From assembly GCA_023374045.1 (NCBI GenBank), contig CM041779.1, forward strand, positions 806,001 through 870,000: DNA of 64,000 bases, read 5' to 3'. Below the pieces are notes generated by a model. The model was not told the origin of the DNA, did not search any database, and saw nothing but the letters and a program-made list of their open reading frames with translations. Both the position numbers and the translations under genes were made by a program. Origin of the DNA: Limonium bicolor (lineage: Eukaryota; Streptophyta; Magnoliopsida; Caryophyllales; Plumbaginaceae). Each line of letters begins with the position of its first letter. The first letter of the stretch is position 1. Positions 36,300-46,996 of this stretch are shown here, one piece after another.

Positions 36300-39030
36300 A
36301 TAAACATCTTTCATTACCTCGGTCGGAACCTTTTGCTACAAAGTGATGCCTTTCGGATTAAAAAATGCAGGAGTAACCTTCCAAAGAATGATAGATAAAG
36401 TATTCAAACAACAACTATCCCAGAATGTGGAGGAGTACGTTGATGATATTGTGGTAAGAAGTAATTCATGGGAGTAGCACATTGAAGACCTGGAAGAAAC
36501 CTTTAACACCCTAGACAAATACCAAATCAAGCTAAATCCGGAAAAATGTGTGTTTGGAGTTACGAAAGGAAAGTTCTTAGGCTTCATCGTCGGGCAAAGA
36601 GGGATCGAAGTAGATCCCGAAAAAACCCAGGCCATCCTTGATTTGTTGCCACCAACAAACATTAAAGATGTGCAAGCATTGAATGGAAGACTCACGGCCT
36701 TAGGAAGATTCTGTTCAAAGCTCCAAGAAAAGTCAATACCATTCTTCAATGTCCTGAGGAAAACAGAAAATTCCAGTGGAGTCAAGAATGTATAGAAGCC
36801 TTTGAAAGGATCAAAGAAATGCTCAAAGAATTACCTAAATTAGGTGTTCCTGCGCCTGGCCAGGACTTGTACCTCTATCTATCTGCCACGGACTAGGCGG
36901 TGGTGGCTGTGCTGATAATGGAGGAGGAGAAAAAAGAAATACTAGTGTATTATACTGGATAAATCCTAACCTCAGCAGAAAGCCGGTACACCAACATTGA
37001 AAAAATCTTATTTGCATTAGTTGTTGCGTCTTGAAAGCTCCGACCTTATTTTCAGTCACACCGAATATTCGTTAGAACAAATTGGCCGTTAAAGCAAATA
37101 GCAAACACCCAAATACATCTGGACGAATGGTGAGTTGGACTGCTGAGCTCACCCAGTATGAAATCCACTTCCTGCCTCGAACAGCTATAAAAGCACAGGC
37201 CTTGGCGGACTTCATAACCGAAACAACCTTTGCCCAAAAACAAAGAGAACCTACAAACCCACATGTTATCCTAGTTGATGGGGCTCGATGCAAGACTGGG
37301 GCTGGGGCCGGAATAGTAGTCCAAACACCGGATGGAGTTTGAGGTAACAAATAACGAAGCGGAGTATGAGGCTCTCATACAGGGTTTGGAAATCGCTACA
37401 CTGCCTTGGGGGCAACAGGTTTTTCTTGTAATAAAATAGTAGCTCCCATTTGTGTCCTTATAAACTTTTCATGTACCTCCAAAAGAGAGAAAATGGAGCT
37501 TATCTCTTTGTTTCCTGTGCAGAATTGGAAATATACTCAGATTCAATGTTGGTGGCACGACAAAACGATAACATTTATGAGGTCAAAGAGGAGAAACTTG
37601 GGAAATACTTGGCCAAAGTCCAAGAAACAAAGGCGAACTTTCAGAAATGCGAGTTAAGGTCATCTTCCCCAAGCAGAAAACGTAGAAGCTGATGCGTTGG
37701 CTAAATTGGCCAGTATGGCCGAAAGAATGCCTAGTAAAGTCTGGATGGAAATAAAAGCAAACTCAAGTTTGGAAGAAGTCCGAATGTGCACCATTGAATC
37801 GGACGCAGCAACCGAATCTTGGATGACGCCCATTATTGAATGCATACGAACCGGAAGCTTACCACAAGATGAAAAAGAGGCGGCAAGAACAAAACGAAGG
37901 GCCGCACCTTTCTTCTTAGAACAGTGACAGCTCTACAAAAGATCATTCGCAAGGCCTGCACTTAAGTGTGTCACCACAGAAGAAGGAGCAAGGCTCATGG
38001 AAGAACTACATGAGGGGACCTACGGAAACCATCAATGGGAGAGGGCAATAGTCCATAAAATCCTAAGGCTAAGGTACTATTGGCCGAGAATGAGGGAGCA
38101 TTCTAAGGGATACATACAAAAATGTGTCAAATGTCAGGAACACGGGCACAAAATACATAATCCCCCAGCATGCAAAAAGCCATACTATCCCCGATACCAT
38201 TTGCCATGTGGGGATTATATATTGTTGGACCTTTCCCGGAAGCATCTCCCGGATGGTACAAGTTCATCTATGTGGCCATTGATTACTTCACTAAGTGGGT
38301 AGAAGCAATGCCAACAATATCTATTACGGTAAGAAGGTCACAAGACTTATTTGGAAGTATGTGGTTTGCAGATTCGGAATCCCAAAAATAATAGTGACAA
38401 ATAATGGAGCCCAGTTCAATTGCAGTAGCTTCCGGACATTCTGTGAAGAATGGAAGATTGATCTAAGGTTCGCATCGGTCACTCAACCGCAAGCGAACGA
38501 CCAGGTAGAAAATGCGAATGGACAAATCGTCAAAGCTATTAAAAGAAAGTTGGACAATTAAAAGGAAGATGGGAGGAATTGCTATACCCCAGGTTCTTTG
38601 GTCCTACAGAACAACTGAAAAAGGACCAACTGGAGAAACTCCCAATAGATTGACTTATGGTCTAGAAGCAATTGTTCTGGCTGAGATTATAGTCCCATCA
38701 ATTAGGTGGGAATCCTATGATGAGGAGAATAACAGCGAAGGGATAAAGGATAGCCTTGATTTACTTGAAGAAACTAGAGTCATGGCACAGGTCAGGATGG
38801 AAAGAGATAAGGCAAATGTAGAGAGATACTTCAACCAGAGAGCAAGAGAAAGAAGTTTTGCTCCAGGCAAACTGGTCCTTCAGGAGGTAAAACAGCCAAA
38901 GAATTAGAGCCCCAATGGGAGGGACCATTTATAATACAACAGCGAACTGGGAGAGCCTCATACCGCCTGAAAAACAGTGAGGGATACGAGTTGCCTCACT
39001 CTTGGCATGCTGAGTGTCTGAAAAAGTTTT
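36300..39030 (+). pseudogene. Tat-like pol (RT, RNase H, integrase), decayed
   Basis: The gap between gag and RT is only about 130 bases, so the protease and the first part of RT are deleted. RT begins at CYKVMPFGLKNAGVTFQRM and keeps the YVDDIV box (about 36,435) and GKFLGFIVGQRGIEVDPEK. RNase H pieces follow, including the second RNase H (VILVDGARCKTGAGAGIVV, near 37,262). The integrase has its zinc-binding HEGTYGNH...CVKCQEHG part (38,000-38,150) and core (38,200-38,570). In the core the expected TDNG reads TNNG, so the second catalytic Asp is Asn. The final Glu (QVENANGQI) is kept. Many frame changes are present. Confidence 0.82.
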
Positions 39031-39092
39031 ATGTGTAAAAACATTTTTACGCAAAATTAATAAAATGAGGTATTCTTTGGAAAAAGTTTTTT

Positions 39093-39488
39093 CTTGAAAT
39101 ATATCATCCGGCCAGCGTGCCTACAGGCTATCATGCCTTGAAATGTATCATCCGGCTAGCGTGCCTACAGGCTATCACGCCTTGAAATGTATCATCCGGC
39201 CAGCGTGCCTACAGGCTATCATGCCTTGAAATGTATCATCCGGCCAGCGTGCCTACAGGCTATCATGCCTTGAAATGTATCATCCGGCCAGCGTGCCTAC
39301 AGGCTATCATGCCTTGAAATGTATCATCCGGCCAACGTGCCTACAGGCTATCATGCCTTGAAATGTATCATTCTACCAGCGTGCCTACAGGCTATCATGC
39401 CTTGAAATGTATCATCCGGCCAGCGTGCCTACAGGCCGTCGTGCCTTGAAATGTATCATCTGGCCAGTGCGCCTACAGGCTTTCGTGC
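39093..39488 (+). repeat. Nine-copy 44-base tandem array in the Tat 3' region
   Basis: Units start CTTGAAATGTATCATCCGGC and end with a CAGCGTGCCTACAGGCTATC-ATGC stretch. Nine units fill 396 bases with no gaps. Copies 1-6 are nearly identical and the last two have drifted. Tandem arrays in the 3' region are known for Tat/Retand elements and can seed satellites. Confidence 0.95.
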
Positions 39489-40437
39489 CTAGGAAGAATC
39501 ATATGGGCCGGTATAGCATGTAATCCCTAAAGCATACCTAAAAGTAAAACTGAGTAAAAGCATAAGAGCTCTTTGTATAACAAAAGGCATATGCGAAACA
39601 TTTGGAAATCCGGTCGCTCCGGATAAAGCCAAATGAAAAATGCATAAAACAAATACATAACAAGTAATTTGAACCGGTCAAGAGTACAAAAGCGGTAGCA
39701 GAGGCTAAACACTAAATAAATTACCAAAATCATGACCCAAAGTACACCTATACAAGGTTTCTACGCTAAAAACCAGTCTTCCTAAAAATGTCTATTCTTG
39801 AGCAGGCCTTTTTGCAGCTGACCCTTCGACTGGATGGGACACGCTCTCCTGAGAATTGGATCTTTCAACGGCGTGATGAGGGACCGCAACCCCTTGCTGC
39901 ATACCGCTGTCAGGAGGGAGGAAGGAGGCCTGACCGGGCCGAAGAACGTTTCACCAGGAAGACGGTCGAACCTCTCAAAATCCTCAAAGAAATTGCTCTT
40001 CTGGGCAACTTTGTCGAACTCCAACTCACTGTACAAGTCATCATCCAAAACTTCTCCTTTCTTCAAGAAGTGCCTAGAAATAATCTGACGACAAACGTTG
40101 GTAATCTTCCGGCTCTGGGAGCCGAAAGCCTACTTCAAATAGGCAATGATAGTGCCCTGCTTCTTCAGCTCCTCTTGATTCTGACGGGCATAGGCCGTAT
40201 GCTTGGCAACTTCCCCTTCAAGCTGTAAAACCTGGGCCCGATAAAGGTCACGATGGGAGCCCATGGCGGAAAGTTCCTCATTTAATTTATCAATACGGTT
40301 GCTGAGTTTCTCAACATGCCTTAGAAGGTTTTTAGAGCCTAGTCAAAAGAAGAAAAGAGGGGACCGGTAAGGATAAACATAAAGGCAGAATAAAGCCGAC
40401 GAAGGAGCAATAAAAAAACTCACTCTTGGCCGGAGCT

Positions 40438-43222
40438 TTAGCATTCTCGGATTGGAGAAAGGCCACGGTTCCCTCCAAAGCCTTCACCTTCTCTTCCAGA
40501 ACGACCTTCTCGGCCGGAAGAAAGGGCCATGTTTTCCTCCATCAAAGATTGCTTCTCTTGATCAAAGGCAGCCTGAGTCTGCTCATCCAGAGCATCTCTT
40601 TCCTCGGTCAGATTGGTAATCTCGTGAATGAGTTTGGCCTTTTCTTCCACCAAAGCCTCATTTTGCCTGGTCAAATTCTTTTTGTCAACCTCAAGGGACC
40701 AAACTTTTTTCTCAAGAGCAACATTCAGGTCGGACAAGTAAACCTTGTCAGTAGCAAGGGAGTTCACCTCCCTTTTATGAGCAGCTTGTACCTGCCGCAA
40801 CCAAACTTCCAAATCAGAAAAAGCTTGCACACTGGTGTAAAGACGTCCTTTTCACCGGAAGGGTTGCGGTGTACCTGTTTCAAAATGTTATCGGTTTGGA
40901 GGTTCTGGTTTTTTAGGGCAAACATCTCCTCCCGCAAGGTCTTAACTTCAATTCATACTCATCATGAAGGTGGACACACTCACGACGGGATGACCGCAAC
41001 TCTTTGTTTAGAGTATCTGTCCTTTCCTTCACCTTGCGATCAATCTCATAATGAACTTGATTGATGTAGGTATCATGAGAAGAACGGGTTTGCTTCAGCT
41101 CAGCCTCAATATTGTTAGCCCGACTCTTCTCATATCGTAGGTCGGATTGGAGGTCTCGGGTTTGAACTTCGGCGCTTTGGGCCATCGACATTACCTAAAA
41201 ACACAAGATATAAGAGGTTAAAGGGGCACCAAGGGATATATAGAAGAATGGGTGAAAGACCGCACTAACTCGAAAAATGCCCTGCCACATGAGGTCGAAA
41301 ACCTCTCCCAAGGGAAGGGAGTGACGCATGATAGCGTCGGCTCCTCCGCTCCCGATCCTCAACTTCTCTTTAGTGGCAGTAACAATAGATGGAGGGGCGA
41401 AGATCCCGTCCGGGTGATCAGACAACCTAATTGCCTCTTTCCAAGCATCAGTATAACGAGCAGTGTCCAAGGGGATCCTACGTAGGGGCTGTCCAAGATG
41501 GTAGAACCATCCCTCCTTCTGCGAAGGACCGGTAAAATTCCCCTGAACAGGAGGGGGTGGAGAGGAGGAAGAGGCAGAAATATCCTCCCTTTGCTTGCTT
41601 CGGAGCTCTGGATTCTCGGGTACTGCTCGATATTCCTTCACCCTCTCGTATACTGATTCCTTGGCCCCAGGAACATCACATGAGATTGAGGCGTCGGGAG
41701 CCCCGCTGTTCCCTTCGACTTCAGGTATTTCTGATAGAACGGCCTTCGGTTTCGATACAGTCTTCTTTCGGAGTCTCTGGGTATCGGAAGCTGGGATAGC
41801 GGCGATAGGGGGCAGGACCGGATGTGACTTCATTATCAGACACGGCTATAGGTGCACCTTGAGAACCTGAAATAGGGAGCATCAGCAAGGAAGTATTCAA
41901 AAGGAGGACAAAAAAGAGCTTTCTTTAGACCGGAAAGATCAATACGTAAGTAAGTCTCTTCCAGAGCAATGCCTTGAGCCGGACCGGAAGAAAAATACCC
42001 TGGCAAGTCAGGAAATATTCACAAATAGGAGTCGGGTGGCCAGACTCCTGCCCTGGGCGAAAGATAGAGCCCAGGCCTGAACCAGGGGTAAGAGGAAGAA
42101 AGACGCGACGTCCAGACCCTAGACTCACGTGCCAAGTACCTGGCAAATCATTGCTCGATCGAACTGGGGACTCAATGATCTTCTTCTTTTTCTTCTGTCC
42201 GGATTGATCCTTATCACCATCACCTCTTTGTCTTTTCTTGGAAACAGAAGCGTCCCCAAGAAGTTTTGTGGCCGCATCAACGGCCGCATCAACAGACGCA
42301 TAATAGTCAACTTGCTCATCACCCATTTTGAAGTTGACGAAATTCCAACTATTAAAGGCCCCACCTTATCTCCTCTAGAAAAGAAATCTATTAAAACAAC
42401 ACAATAAATAAGTGAGCAGGCTGTTAAAAGGTAAAAGACTAAGGTAAGAATGAGCAAAATAAAAACCTACTATGATATTTCTTCAGTGAATCCAGGCGCG
42501 CCGGAGTAAAGAATAGAGAGACCGTTGGCTGCCGACTGCTCAGCGCCTTCAGGGTCCTCGTGATAGGCATGTCTTTTGCTGGAGAAGGGGGACAGCTAAA
42601 TTGGCCCTTCGGGATCGAAGAACAGTAACCCCCAAGAATCGGCCAGGTGGCGGGGTAATGATGAACCATCGGGAATTCCATCCGGAAGACGCCTTCTTGT
42701 AGTCAAAGAGGGAAAATGGCCTTCGCCTTGATAGTCAGACTATCAGGGTCATCCCTTGTGGAGAAAATTGAGCAAATTCGGTCACCTCCGCCCGAATTTG
42801 GTTCTCCTCGCAGAGAAGCACATAAGCATGAAGGTAAGAAATTGCTTTTGGGTGTAGGTGGGCAAGCACACAGCAGCGACGGATTAGGAAGCCCAGGACG
42901 AATGGGTGAGGAGGCACGGTCAGGCCCCGAGGGAAAAGTCCATGTAAACAGCGTACCCAAGGCCAAAATTGTCATGGGGATGTGAGTCGGAGGAAGGAAG
43001 GTGGATGCGAGTACCCGATGGGACTTCGACATTTTTTAGGTAGGAAAGGAGAGAGGAGGTGTCCAGAGAAGATGGAGAAGGTTCTCGATCAGCTGAGAAG
43101 GGCGCAACGGATTTTAAATAAGGGGGGCGAAAGCCCTGGGAGGAAGAAGTACGTTGAATCGCCTCGTTGGCAGGAACGAAATTCGTTGCTGCCTTGTTCT
43201 TCTTCGAGCTAGAGGAAGCCAT
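40438..43222 (-). pseudogene. Antisense accessory gene of the Tat-like element (Transposase_28-like), broken
   Basis: The start ATG is at 43,222 (MASSSSKKNKAATNF). The N-terminal part reaches YAVYMDFSLG at about 42,925. There a small shift moves the frame, which then continues PPHPFVLGFLIRRC, LHPKAISYLHAYVLLCEEN and IRAEVTEFAQF. This order matches the plant 'putative gypsy-type transposon' domain (Transposase_28 family). A basic, Ser-rich linker follows (42,330-41,900). The C-terminal end (41,833-40,438) is charged and heptad-like (DLQSDLRYEKSRANNIEAEL; ALVEEKAKLIHEITNLTEE), so it is probably a coiled coil. Antisense genes at this place are described for Retand-type elements; their function is unknown. 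Frameshifts split it into at least four pieces. Confidence 0.7.
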
Positions 43223-43747
43223 TGGAGCTGATGAACAGATAAGGACGGTGAAACAGAGGAGAATGGTGAAAGGATTCGAAAGCAAAGCATGAGAAAGAAA
43301 GCAGCAAAGTCTGGAGCAAACGAAGGAGAGAGAAAGTATCTGAAAAACTAAACCTGGGGTTTTGGAGGAAACGGTTCCCGCCCAGTTAATAAAAATATAA
43401 TAAAATAGGGACTCTGCACCTTCTTGGAAATGGAGCGCTGAAACGAAATGCCTCCACATATTCTACATCGAAAAGGCGCAAGCACGAGCTTGGCACGAGC
43501 AAAAACTCGGTACGAGGTAGCAAGTTTCTTTTCTTTTGAAAAAAAAGAAAAAGAAAAAGAAAACTTGTGGGACTAGGGGGAGATGGCCGGAAGGACGAAA
43601 GAGCATCGGAAGAAAAAGCAGTCCAAGAAACCTTAAAAGATTAAAGACAAGCAAATTTGAAATGCCAAATTTTTCCCAAAGTACACAAAAGAAGAAAAGT
43701 TCTACTTTCTACATTTAGGGAATCAAAAGTAGAACTTGTGGGACTGA

Positions 43748-44117
43748 TGAAGAGGGAAAAGTGTAAAAGTAAAGAAAGTAAAACATCCGGTCACCTGTTA
43801 CCGGAAGAGATAGGCTAGAGCAAGAGGTATTGCTAGGCCGAAGCACGTTCCGGCCAATTGGTAGTTAGACATCTCGTTTATGTACAAATGTCAGCCTCGC
43901 AATAAGAAGAAAGTGACAGGCTGGCAACCTCCGATCTAGCAATGTAACATTATAAATAGGGGCACACCCCCATAAAGCAGGACACGCTCAACATACCAAT
44001 ACAATCTGAGCACCCTTTTTACAAAGTCCTCTCTCTCTAAGTCTACTTTGTGTCGGGACCAGGTAAACCGTAGGATTAGTAGAGGAACTGAGGGAAGGGA
44101 ACTTTCTTTCCTTTTCA
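43748..44117 (+). mobile_element. 3' LTR of the Tat-like element
   Basis: It is 370 bases, matching the 5' LTR apart from about a dozen differences. It is preceded by a purine-rich GGGAATCAAAAGTAGAAC stretch that may be the polypurine tract. Confidence 0.92.
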
Positions 44118-44122
44118 CCAGC

Positions 44123-44275
44123 ATCAGCAGCCCCAGCTCCGGGTGCTGCTCCCCCAGCTGGTCCTCCTCCAGGGGCTCCTCCAGCTGCAACTGTCTGCAA
44201 CAGCTGGGTCATGAACTGCTGGACCACCTCAGCGACACCGCCCTGAGGAGTAACTGGAGCTTTTCGTGGCAGCAT
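44123..44275 (-). pseudogene. Tekay-like gag, 5' part
   Basis: It starts MLPRKAPVTPQGGVAEVVQQ at 44,275. A Gly/Ala/Pro-rich stretch follows, and the frame is cut by the Tat insertion at 44,122. The rest of gag resumes at 30,347. The primer binding site is about 100 bases upstream. Confidence 0.85.
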
Positions 44276-44376
44276 TATGAAAATCCAAGAGCAAGCAATT
44301 CAGACTTGAAACTCCAAGGCACAAATACTGACTGACTGACTAACGCTAGATTCCCATTAGAATAGAACCCAAAGCT

Positions 44377-44390
44377 CTAATACCACTAAA
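44377..44390 (-). other. Primer binding site of the Tekay-like element
   Basis: On the minus strand TGGTATTAGAGC follows the LTR end after a short TTTAG spacer. It is one base from the TGGTATCAGAGC complementary to initiator-Met tRNA. Confidence 0.8.
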
Positions 44391-46629
44391 TGTAACACCC
44401 TCAAACACTGGCCTAGGAGTTAGGGGTATTACACGCCGCGTACTATTACTTAATGACTCAAGGCTCTAATGAACACACGCAATTAATCAAAACAAGGCCC
44501 AAAATGAAATACTTATATAATAAGTATAAACAAAGTGTCAAAGATTCCAAACGTTAATACAATCCTCAACGTAATCAAAAGCGGAAGCTAACAACAGAGG
44601 CCCAAAGGCTACAAGTCAAAATACAAATGTCTCTAAAGGACTAAACAAATCAAAGGCTAACTCCGGAAGCTGAGCAAAGAGATCCTCGCTGATCAATCTG
44701 CAATGTTAGATAAAGTAAGGGAAGGAGCAAACAACTATGCCCAGTAGATGACCAACATCATCAACCAGCATGCTCAAAACATTTACAGAATGTTATCAAA
44801 TCAGAAGTAGTCAGAAGGAAAGCCATATTCCATAACAGAAGTCAGAAGCAGAAGTCCAAACACAAAAGGACTAATCAGAGTTCAAAAACAAACAGAAGCA
44901 GAAATAGAAGGGGACCCTAGTTGATCACAGCATACAGACGGAACGGGAACAACCCGTGAACAGAATGAGGAAACCTCACTCGTAAACAGAACAGGTGGAA
45001 CACCTGTGAACAGAACGGGAAACATCACCCGTGAAACAGAAGGATATCCTACATAGCGCGCTACGAGACAGCTAACCAGCCGTCCACGGTTCAGAGACAG
45101 AGATAACTAGGTCCCAAAACAGAAGCTTAAATAAAATTAAGCATATGTGCATCAATGACACCACAAAGCATGTAACTAGCTTAGAAATCAGAAGAGGAAT
45201 CCAACCTCGCATACGGAAGTCAAAACGGAGCTCAAACGAGCAAGTTATGGTCAAAACAGTGCCATGTCCGAACTTGTGTCCGGACATCAACGTTCGGACA
45301 CAAGTCGAGACTCAGAAGTCAAAATCAGACGAATGTCCGAACATCAAAGCTCGGACGGATGTTCGGACGCTCTCGGAAATCAAATACGCGTAATTTTGTC
45401 TGAGTGTCAAAGTTCGGACGCATGTCGAACCAAAATCAGAAGAAGCAGAAGGGTGTGTCCGAACTTCTGTCCGGACTTACAAGTTCGGACACCATGCGAG
45501 ACTTGTAAGTCGAACTTGTCCTCGCACCCCGTCCGAACATCAAAGCTCGGACGGAAGTTTGGACACGGTTTAAAACTCAGAATCAGCAGCACAAACAGGG
45601 TCTGTCCGAACGTCTAAGCTCGGACAGACGTTCGGACATGTCAAAAAGTGCAGTTTCCAGAAACGAATTGTACACAATGCAGAGGTTTAACCACATTCGA
45701 AATGACATCAATTTGCATAAAACAACCTTGGGGGTTTGTAGACATTAAAACAGCAGTAAACAAACAGATTCTTAAACACCACACAGAGACAATTCGCAAA
45801 CAAGAACTCAGAATCTGAAACTCCCCAAGGCCAAACATACTAGCCGAATCCGAAAGCCACCTACCTCGGATTAGCAGAGGCGAGATCTCAATCTGAACAG
45901 CAGAAGAATCCCAAATACGACACTGAGCAATCGATTCAGAGCAAAGTAGACTAAACGCAGTTCCAGAATACTGAACAGTACATTCACAAAGACAAACCGA
46001 ATCAGAATTTTAAACCCTCAAATCAGAAAACTGCCCTTGCAACTAAAACCACAACCCTACCTGAATCTAACCGCAAAGGGACCACAGAGGAGGATCCGAA
46101 CATAGCCACGCAGAAGATCGACAATTCTGACAATCAGATTGCAGAAACCGAAATCAGAACGGGAGGAGTTTTCCCCAAATTGTAGAATCAAACAAGAACA
46201 GACCGACGTTCTTACCGTAAACGGAAACAGGATTGCAATAGAGGAGGAATCCACGACTGAACTCGGATTGCAAGAAAACGTCAGCAGAACTTGGGCAATT
46301 GATTGAGCGCAACTTCTTTGAGAGAGAGAGAGGGAGAGAGCAAAGAAAGTAGAGAAGGGAGGAGCATCTTACGGTTTCAAAACTGAACGAGAAAGGAAGC
46401 GTGGAAGACAACGTGATCAGTAGTTGGGAATTACTGATTAAGGGATTTAAGGAATTTAGGAATTAATAAATCTTACCAGAAGATAAAGAGGGAGGGGAGA
46501 AAGACTTCCTCGTCCTCGTCTTTAATCAAAAGGACTCCCATGTCCTGAAGGATTAATAAATCCACTTAATCAACTTGTGACGAAATAAAATGCAAAGAAA
46601 ATTCTGACATCAAACCTTGGGTTAAAACA
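44391..46629 (-). mobile_element. 5' LTR of the Tekay-like element
   Basis: It is 2,239 bases, with the same termini as the 3' LTR. It includes a second copy of the hairpin array at about 45,263-45,640, in which one hairpin arm near 45,390 has been lost. An extra stretch of about 50 bases near 46,090-46,175 accounts for most of the length difference. Confidence 0.9.
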
Positions 46630-46634
46630 CGCCC

Positions 46635-46996
46635 ATTGATGGTCAACAACGTCGTTTTGACCTGACGCCAAATATTTCCTGCATTATTTGATTTTTTTGA
46701 CGCCGCGCGTAATCTAAATTACAATAAACGACGACGTCGTCTTACCAGCTTATTTTAGATTAAAAAGAACTTTATACTAATGTGTTACATATGTTTGATC
46801 GAATAAGACTCACGGCATAATGGTCGTGGGTACATGAGTCAACACCATCGATCTTGAGTTTGAAACCCAGCATAGGCCAAAAAAAATCGCGCTTTTTTTT
46901 AATTTCGTTATACTTTAGATTACGGTTCTTTAGGAACCGTCATTTAAAGTGTGACTTTAGATTACGGTTTACAAGAAAACTGTAATCTAAAGTCCT
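46635..46996. repeat. CACTA-2 left subterminal region, continued
   Basis: This is CACTA-2 sequence displaced by the Tekay insertion. TTTAGATTACGGTT and its complement recur at 46,905-46,996, as at both ends of the element. At 46,805-46,890 lies a SINE-like head: CGGCATAATGGTCGTGGGTA (A-box-like) and GAGTTTGAAACCC (B-box-like) followed by an A-rich run. The SINE reading is weak. Confidence 0.55.

Larger units (their letters stand above)
30353..44117 (+). mobile_element. Tat/Retand-like Ty3 element nested in the Tekay gag
   Basis: Two 370-base LTRs (30,353-30,722 and 43,748-44,117) are flanked by CCAGC at 30,348-30,352 and 44,118-44,122. Gag and pol are on the plus strand (34,799-39,030). A 44-base tandem array and an antisense gene lie between the integrase and the 3' LTR. 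A Gag knuckle of the CxYHGHxSHRT type, a second RNase H and the long 3' region with tandem repeats and antisense ORF are known marks of the Tat/Retand lineage. The LTRs differ at about a dozen sites by eye, so the insertion is not recent. Confidence 0.92.
23174..46629 (-). mobile_element. Ty3 chromovirus (Tekay/Del-like), complete ends, interrupted
   Basis: Two LTRs of about 2.2 kb (23,174-25,358 and 44,391-46,629) bracket a minus-strand gag-pol. The flanks CGCCC at 23,169-23,173 and 46,630-46,634 are a perfect 5-base duplication. Next to the right LTR, read on the minus strand, is TGGTATTAGAGC, close to the initiator-Met tRNA binding site. Next to the left LTR is the polypurine tract AAGGGTGAGGTGA. 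The domain order is gag, protease, RT, RNase H, integrase, chromodomain-like tail. The long LTRs and chromodomain favour the Tekay/Del clade. The gag gene is split by a Tat-like element. Confidence 0.92.

Noticed and set aside
39093..39488. A regular array that looks at first like a CRISPR
   Set aside because: The 44-base units are contiguous and have no unique spacers. It lies in a plant Tat-like retrotransposon.
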